Source: Clostridia bacterium (GTDB taxonomy: Bacteria; Bacillota; Clostridia; Oscillospirales; CAG-382). From it: a stretch of DNA of 9,063 nucleotides. The position numbers were made by a program, and so were the translations under genes. How positions within the stretch are numbered: the stretch's first letter is position 1; each line of letters starts with the position of its first letter. The stretch covers positions 1 to 9,063 of the forward strand of contig CAAEPN010000256.1 of assembly GCA_900757905.1 (NCBI GenBank). The letters are read 5' to 3'. Under the pieces are notes generated by a model that saw only the letters and a program-made list of their open reading frames with translations, had not been told where the DNA came from and made no database searches. This document shows, piece by piece, positions 6,347 through 9,063 of the stretch.

Positions 6347-6375
6347 ATTATAATCATCCGAGCGCAATTTGTCAA
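6347..6375 (-). promoter_or_regulatory. Consensus sigma-A promoter of the T-box/ilvA/ridA operon
   Basis: On the minus strand TTGACA (6375-6370) and TATAAT (6352-6347) are separated by 17 bp, a full consensus match. Start of transcription near 6341 places the T-box stem I immediately downstream. A strong constitutive promoter fits control by attenuation. Confidence 0.93.
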
Positions 6376-6470
6376 GTACTTTCGGACACTTTTGAAAAAT
6401 TCGGCAGATTTATGTATCTTGCACGGCAAAATGCGGTCTTTTATGGGCATTTTATGGAAAACGATTTTTC

Positions 6471-6498
6471 TTTACACTTTTTCCTTTTATGTTATATT
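6471..6498 (+). promoter_or_regulatory. Probable promoter of the aldo/keto reductase gene
   Basis: TTTACA (6471-6476), a 16-bp spacer and TATATT (6493-6498) lie about 45 nt before the ATG. A second -10-like TATACT at 6508-6513 has no good -35. The stretch 6376-6470 between this and the divergent ilvA promoter shows no gene or clear site. Confidence 0.55.
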
Positions 6499-6542
6499 TT
6501 TCTTTGTTATACTAAAAATATAAAAAACGGAGGTAAAAAGCT

Positions 6543-7505
6543 ATGAAATATGCGAAACTCGGAAACACGGATATTGAAGTATCCCGGCTTTGCGTGGGCT
6601 GTATGAGCTTCGGCAAGCCGTCTGCGGATTTTCACGAATGGACGCTTGACCCAGAGGAAACAAACACGATCGTAAAGCACGCATTAGACCTTGGCATCAA
6701 CTTTTTCGATACAGCCAACTGCTATTCGCACGGCACGAGCGAGGAATATCTCGGCCGGGCTATCAAAAACAACACGAGCCGCGACAAGGTCGTTCTTGCT
6801 TCTAAAGTCTATTTCAACGACGGCGCACTTTCACGCGAGGCCATTGACCGCGAGATCGACGGCACGCTTCGCCGCCTTGGCACGGATTACCTCGATTTAT
6901 ATATCATTCACCGTTTTGATTATGTCACGCCGCTCGAAGAGACCATGGACGCGCTCGATAAATTAGTCAAAGCCGGAAAGGTCCGTGCGCTCGGCGCGTC
7001 GGCCATGTACGGTTATCAGTTTTATAATTTGCAGCTTTGCGCACGAGATAACGGTTTTACGCCGTTTGTTTCCATGCAGAACCACTACAATCTGCTCTAT
7101 CGGGAGGATGAACGGGAGTTAATACCGGTCTGCAAGCAGTTCGGCGTATCGCTCACGCCCTACAGTCCGCTTGCTGCCGGCCGTCTTTGCCGCACCGAAT
7201 GGCACACCGGCTCTAAACGCAGCATGACCGATTCTATGGCGGCGCGCAAATACGATTCCACCGAAAGCATCGACCATGAGATATCGCTTCGCGTAGCTGC
7301 CCTTGCCGAAAAGCGCGGCGTGACCATGACGCAGATCTCTCTTGCGTGGTTATTCGCCAAAGGCGTCCTTTCTCCCATCATCGGCGCGACCAAGGCAAAA
7401 TATTTTGACGACGCAGCCGATGCGCTTGATATTACGTTAACGGACGAGGAAATCGCCTATCTTGAAGAAACGTATGAGCCGCACAAGATCTCCGGAGCAA
7501 GATAA
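6543..7505 (+). CDS. Aldo/keto reductase
   Basis: This is a 320-aa NAD(P)H-dependent oxidoreductase with the aldo/keto reductase (beta/alpha)8 pattern. The catalytic tetrad is complete: D56 (FFDTAN), Y61 (CYSHG), K88 (ASKVY) and H123 (IIHRFD). Later conserved blocks are SMQNHYNLLYRE around 177-188, TPYSPLAAGRL, and the C-terminal cofactor segment around SPIIGATKAKY. Length and layout resemble the YajO-like general reductases. The true substrate cannot be read from sequence. GGAGGT at 6529-6534 precedes the ATG. The gene appears monocistronic, with its own promoter and a terminator 27 nt after the stop, and has no evident functional tie to the divergent ilvA operon. Confidence 0.93.
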   Translation: MKYAKLGNTDIEVSRLCVGCMSFGKPSADFHEWTLDPEETNTIVKHALDLGINFFDTANCYSHGTSEEYLGRAIKNNTSRDKVVLASKVYFNDGALSREAIDREIDGTLRRLGTDYLDLYIIHRFDYVTPLEETMDALDKLVKAGKVRALGASAMYGYQFYNLQLCARDNGFTPFVSMQNHYNLLYREDERELIPVCKQFGVSLTPYSPLAAGRLCRTEWHTGSKRSMTDSMAARKYDSTESIDHEISLRVAALAEKRGVTMTQISLAWLFAKGVLSPIIGATKAKYFDDAADALDITLTDEEIAYLEETYEPHKISGAR

Positions 7506-7531
7506 AATATCTGTTTTTCGTAAAGATTTTC

Positions 7532-7565
7532 AAGAGCAAAGCCAATTATGGTTTTGCTCTTTTTT
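7532..7565 (+). terminator. Rho-independent terminator of the aldo/keto reductase gene
   Basis: AAGAGCAAAGCC (7532-7543) pairs with GGTTTTGCTCTT (7550-7561), with one G-U, around a 6-nt loop. A six-T run (7560-7565) overlaps the end of the stem. It lies 27 nt after the reductase stop. Confidence 0.9.
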
Positions 7566-7625
7566 ATGCAGAAGATTTCACAAAGAAATATGCGCAAATT
7601 ATTCTGAAAAAACTAACAAAACCGG

Positions 7626-7654
7626 TTGCAAATACCGGAAAACTATGCTATACT
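7626..7654 (+). promoter_or_regulatory. Promoter of the PHP/beta-galactosidase unit
   Basis: TTGCAA (7626-7631) and TATACT (7649-7654) are separated by 17 bp, with an extended -10 TG at 7646-7647. It follows the upstream terminator and precedes the ATG at 7703. Confidence 0.82.
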
Positions 7655-7660
7655 TACAAA

Positions 7661-7676
7661 GGCAGATCCATCTGCC
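7661..7676. repeat. Operator-like palindrome at the PHP promoter start site
   Basis: GGCAGAT, two bases, ATCTGCC: a perfect 7-bp-arm palindrome directly at the predicted transcription start (about 7660). The 2-nt gap is too tight for an RNA hairpin loop without losing pairs, so a dimeric repressor site is the better guess. No regulator gene is visible in the window. Confidence 0.6.
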
Positions 7677-7702
7677 GGCGCAAACGGAAAAGGCGGTGTT
7701 TT

Positions 7703-8581
7703 ATGCCGAAAAATATATTTTCTTTTCAAAAAGCGGACTTTCACATGCATTCGGTCTTTTCCGACGGAACAGACTCTCCGGAAGAACTGCTTGACAAGAT
7801 CAAAATAGCTGGTATTGATGTATTTTCCCTCACCGACCACGACACCTGTGCCGGCTGTGAACAAATGTCCGCGCTCATCAAAAACGACCGTGCGCCGTAT
7901 TTCATTCCCGGCATCGAATTTTCCACCGAGGACGAACACGGCAAATACCATATTTTAGGCTATGGCTTCCGCATGGAAGATTCAGAGGTAACGCGGGTTG
8001 CCGCATACTGCCACGAAAGCCGGCTCATCAAGGCGCAAAAGCGCATGGATTTTCTGAAAGAAGCCTTCGGCTTTGCGTTTTCGGACGACGAGATCCGATT
8101 GGTATTACAGCAAAACAATCCCGGAAAGCCCCATATAGCACGCCTTTGCGTCTCGCATGGCTATGCAAAAAGCATTACCGACGCGATCGACAACTATCTT
8201 TCGAAATACCCCGGAAAGGACGAAAAGCTCACGCCGCAGCAAGCCATTCAAACAATTCTCTTGTCGGACGGCGTTCCGGTGCTTGCGCACGGCTTTTTCG
8301 GAAGCGGCGCACAGCGCCTTTCCGAAAACGAAATGATTTTGCGCATAGACCGGCTGCAAAGCTATGGTCTTTTGGGACTGGAAGCATTTTATTCCGGCTT
8401 TTCGGAAAAGCAGGCCGCTTTTCTATGTGCGCTTGCCGAAAAAAACAAGCTTTTTATCACCGCCGGAAGCGACTATCACGGTGAAAACAAGGCCGTGCGG
8501 CTCGGTACGCTGTGCGCCGATGTCTGCCCTTCGCCGCTTCCCTATCTTAAAGTTTTTATCCGGTATATTTTCTGCCGATAA
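7703..8581 (+). CDS. PHP-domain metal-dependent phosphoesterase
   Basis: This is a 292-aa cytoplasmic protein with the PHP fold. The metal-ligand motifs are all present: H14-M-H16 with D21, D45-H46-D47, E72 (GIEFST), H83, H144 (GKPHIAR), H196 (LAHGF), and D257-Y-H259 (GSDYHG). The layout matches the YciV/RNase AM-like branch, whose members act as 5'-nucleotidases or 3',5'-nucleoside bisphosphate phosphatases and 5' to 3' exonucleases on short RNA. Histidinol-phosphatase is less likely, as there is no his operon context. The ribosome binding site is weak (AAGGCGG). The stop lies 23 nt before the beta-galactosidase ATG, so the two are probably co-transcribed, although the functional link is not obvious. 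Confidence 0.9.
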   Translation: MPKNIFSFQKADFHMHSVFSDGTDSPEELLDKIKIAGIDVFSLTDHDTCAGCEQMSALIKNDRAPYFIPGIEFSTEDEHGKYHILGYGFRMEDSEVTRVAAYCHESRLIKAQKRMDFLKEAFGFAFSDDEIRLVLQQNNPGKPHIARLCVSHGYAKSITDAIDNYLSKYPGKDEKLTPQQAIQTILLSDGVPVLAHGFFGSGAQRLSENEMILRIDRLQSYGLLGLEAFYSGFSEKQAAFLCALAEKNKLFITAGSDYHGENKAVRLGTLCADVCPSPLPYLKVFIRYIFCR

Positions 8582-8604
8582 ATTATACAAAAAGGAGTAC
8601 TCAT

Positions 8605-9063
8605 ATGGCAATTTTTGAACCGTACTACAAAGACCCGCGCACGACCTCGGTCGGTGAATGCGAACCTCGTGCTTATTTTATCCCGTATGCGGACAAATAC
8701 ACGGCACACACCCTTGACCGCGCCAAATCTCCCTATTTCAAGACGCTCTGCGGCGAATGGAATTTTCGCTATTATGAAAGCCTTGCCGATGTGACCGACG
8801 ACTTCACAAGCGACGACTTTTTCACCGATGAATACGAATACACCGATACCATCACCGTGCCTCGTTCGTGGCAGACCATGCTTAACAAGGGCTATGACGT
8901 TCCCAACTACACCAACATCAATTATCCGTTCCAAGCCGATCCGCCGCATCTGCCCGACCGCATTCCCTGCGGCGTGTATACGCGCGACTTTTATCTGACC
9001 GACGAATTCGCGTCGCGCGAGCTGTACTTGAATTTCGAGGGTGTTGACTCGTGCTACTATGTT
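8605..9063 (+). CDS. Beta-galactosidase, glycoside hydrolase family 2 (3' end missing)
   Basis: The first 153 codons of a large GH2 enzyme; the frame is open at the window end. The N-terminal sugar-binding domain is recognisable from EWNFRYYES around residues 52-60, VPRSWQTM, the NYTNINYPF segment near 106-114, PCGVYTRDF, and LNFEGVDSCYY near the cut. LacZ-type enzymes are around 1,000 residues, so most of the gene, including both catalytic glutamates, is outside. No signal peptide is seen, implying a cytoplasmic enzyme acting on imported lactose or related galactosides. AAAGGAG at 8591-8597, seven bases upstream, fixes the start. Full length and exact specificity cannot be judged. Confidence 0.9.
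   Translation, partial: MAIFEPYYKDPRTTSVGECEPRAYFIPYADKYTAHTLDRAKSPYFKTLCGEWNFRYYESLADVTDDFTSDDFFTDEYEYTDTITVPRSWQTMLNKGYDVPNYTNINYPFQADPPHLPDRIPCGVYTRDFYLTDEFASRELYLNFEGVDSCYYV

Noticed and set aside
6157..6546. + strand frame of 129 aa in the ilvA leader region
   Set aside because: It is the complement of the T-box stem I, the ilvA promoter and the reductase promoter; no ribosome site or domain.

Overview
The window looks like chromosomal DNA of a Gram-positive Clostridia-type bacterium, probably a gut Oscillospiraceae/Ruminococcaceae or a close relative. This is an inference. It rests on AGGAGG-type ribosome binding sites, sigma-A promoters close to TTGACA-17-TATAAT, a T-box riboswitch, and an NHLP/Nif11-type peptide locus. 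There is no rRNA or other taxonomic marker, so the genus cannot be named.

Left part (1-3881, all +): a RiPP (ribosomally made, post-translationally modified peptide) locus. It starts inside an NHLP-family ABC exporter gene that is cut by the window edge. Two Nif11-like leader precursor genes follow. Both leaders end in the same LSDDELDNVAGG segment but carry very different cores: one of 72 residues with six cysteines, one of only nine residues with none. A radical SAM/SPASM maturase comes last. The expected scheme is that the maturase modifies the cores, the leader is removed after Gly-Gly, and the NHLP transporter exports the product. The peptidase that would cut the leader is not visible here. 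A perfect 16-bp inverted repeat lies inside the maturase gene.

Junction (3882-4400): no protein gene. It holds a strong hairpin, a 12-bp direct tandem repeat, and a tRNA-Leu(CAG) on the minus strand with its own promoter and terminator. A second strong hairpin follows the ridA stop. The RiPP locus abuts the 3' side of the tRNA, which would fit a tRNA-anchored island, but no integrase is visible.

Middle (4401-6375, minus): an isoleucine-biosynthesis operon. A near-perfect promoter drives a T-box leader whose specifier reads ATC (Ile). Threonine ammonia-lyase (ilvA, with one ACT domain) comes next, then ridA, which clears the reactive enamine/imine intermediates the first enzyme releases. Low charged tRNA-Ile should therefore turn on the first committed step of isoleucine synthesis.

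Right part (6471-9063, +): a monocistronic aldo/keto reductase with promoter and terminator. Then comes a likely two-gene unit of a PHP-domain phosphoesterase and the start of a GH2 beta-galactosidase, cut by the window end. Its promoter has a short palindrome at the predicted transcription start.
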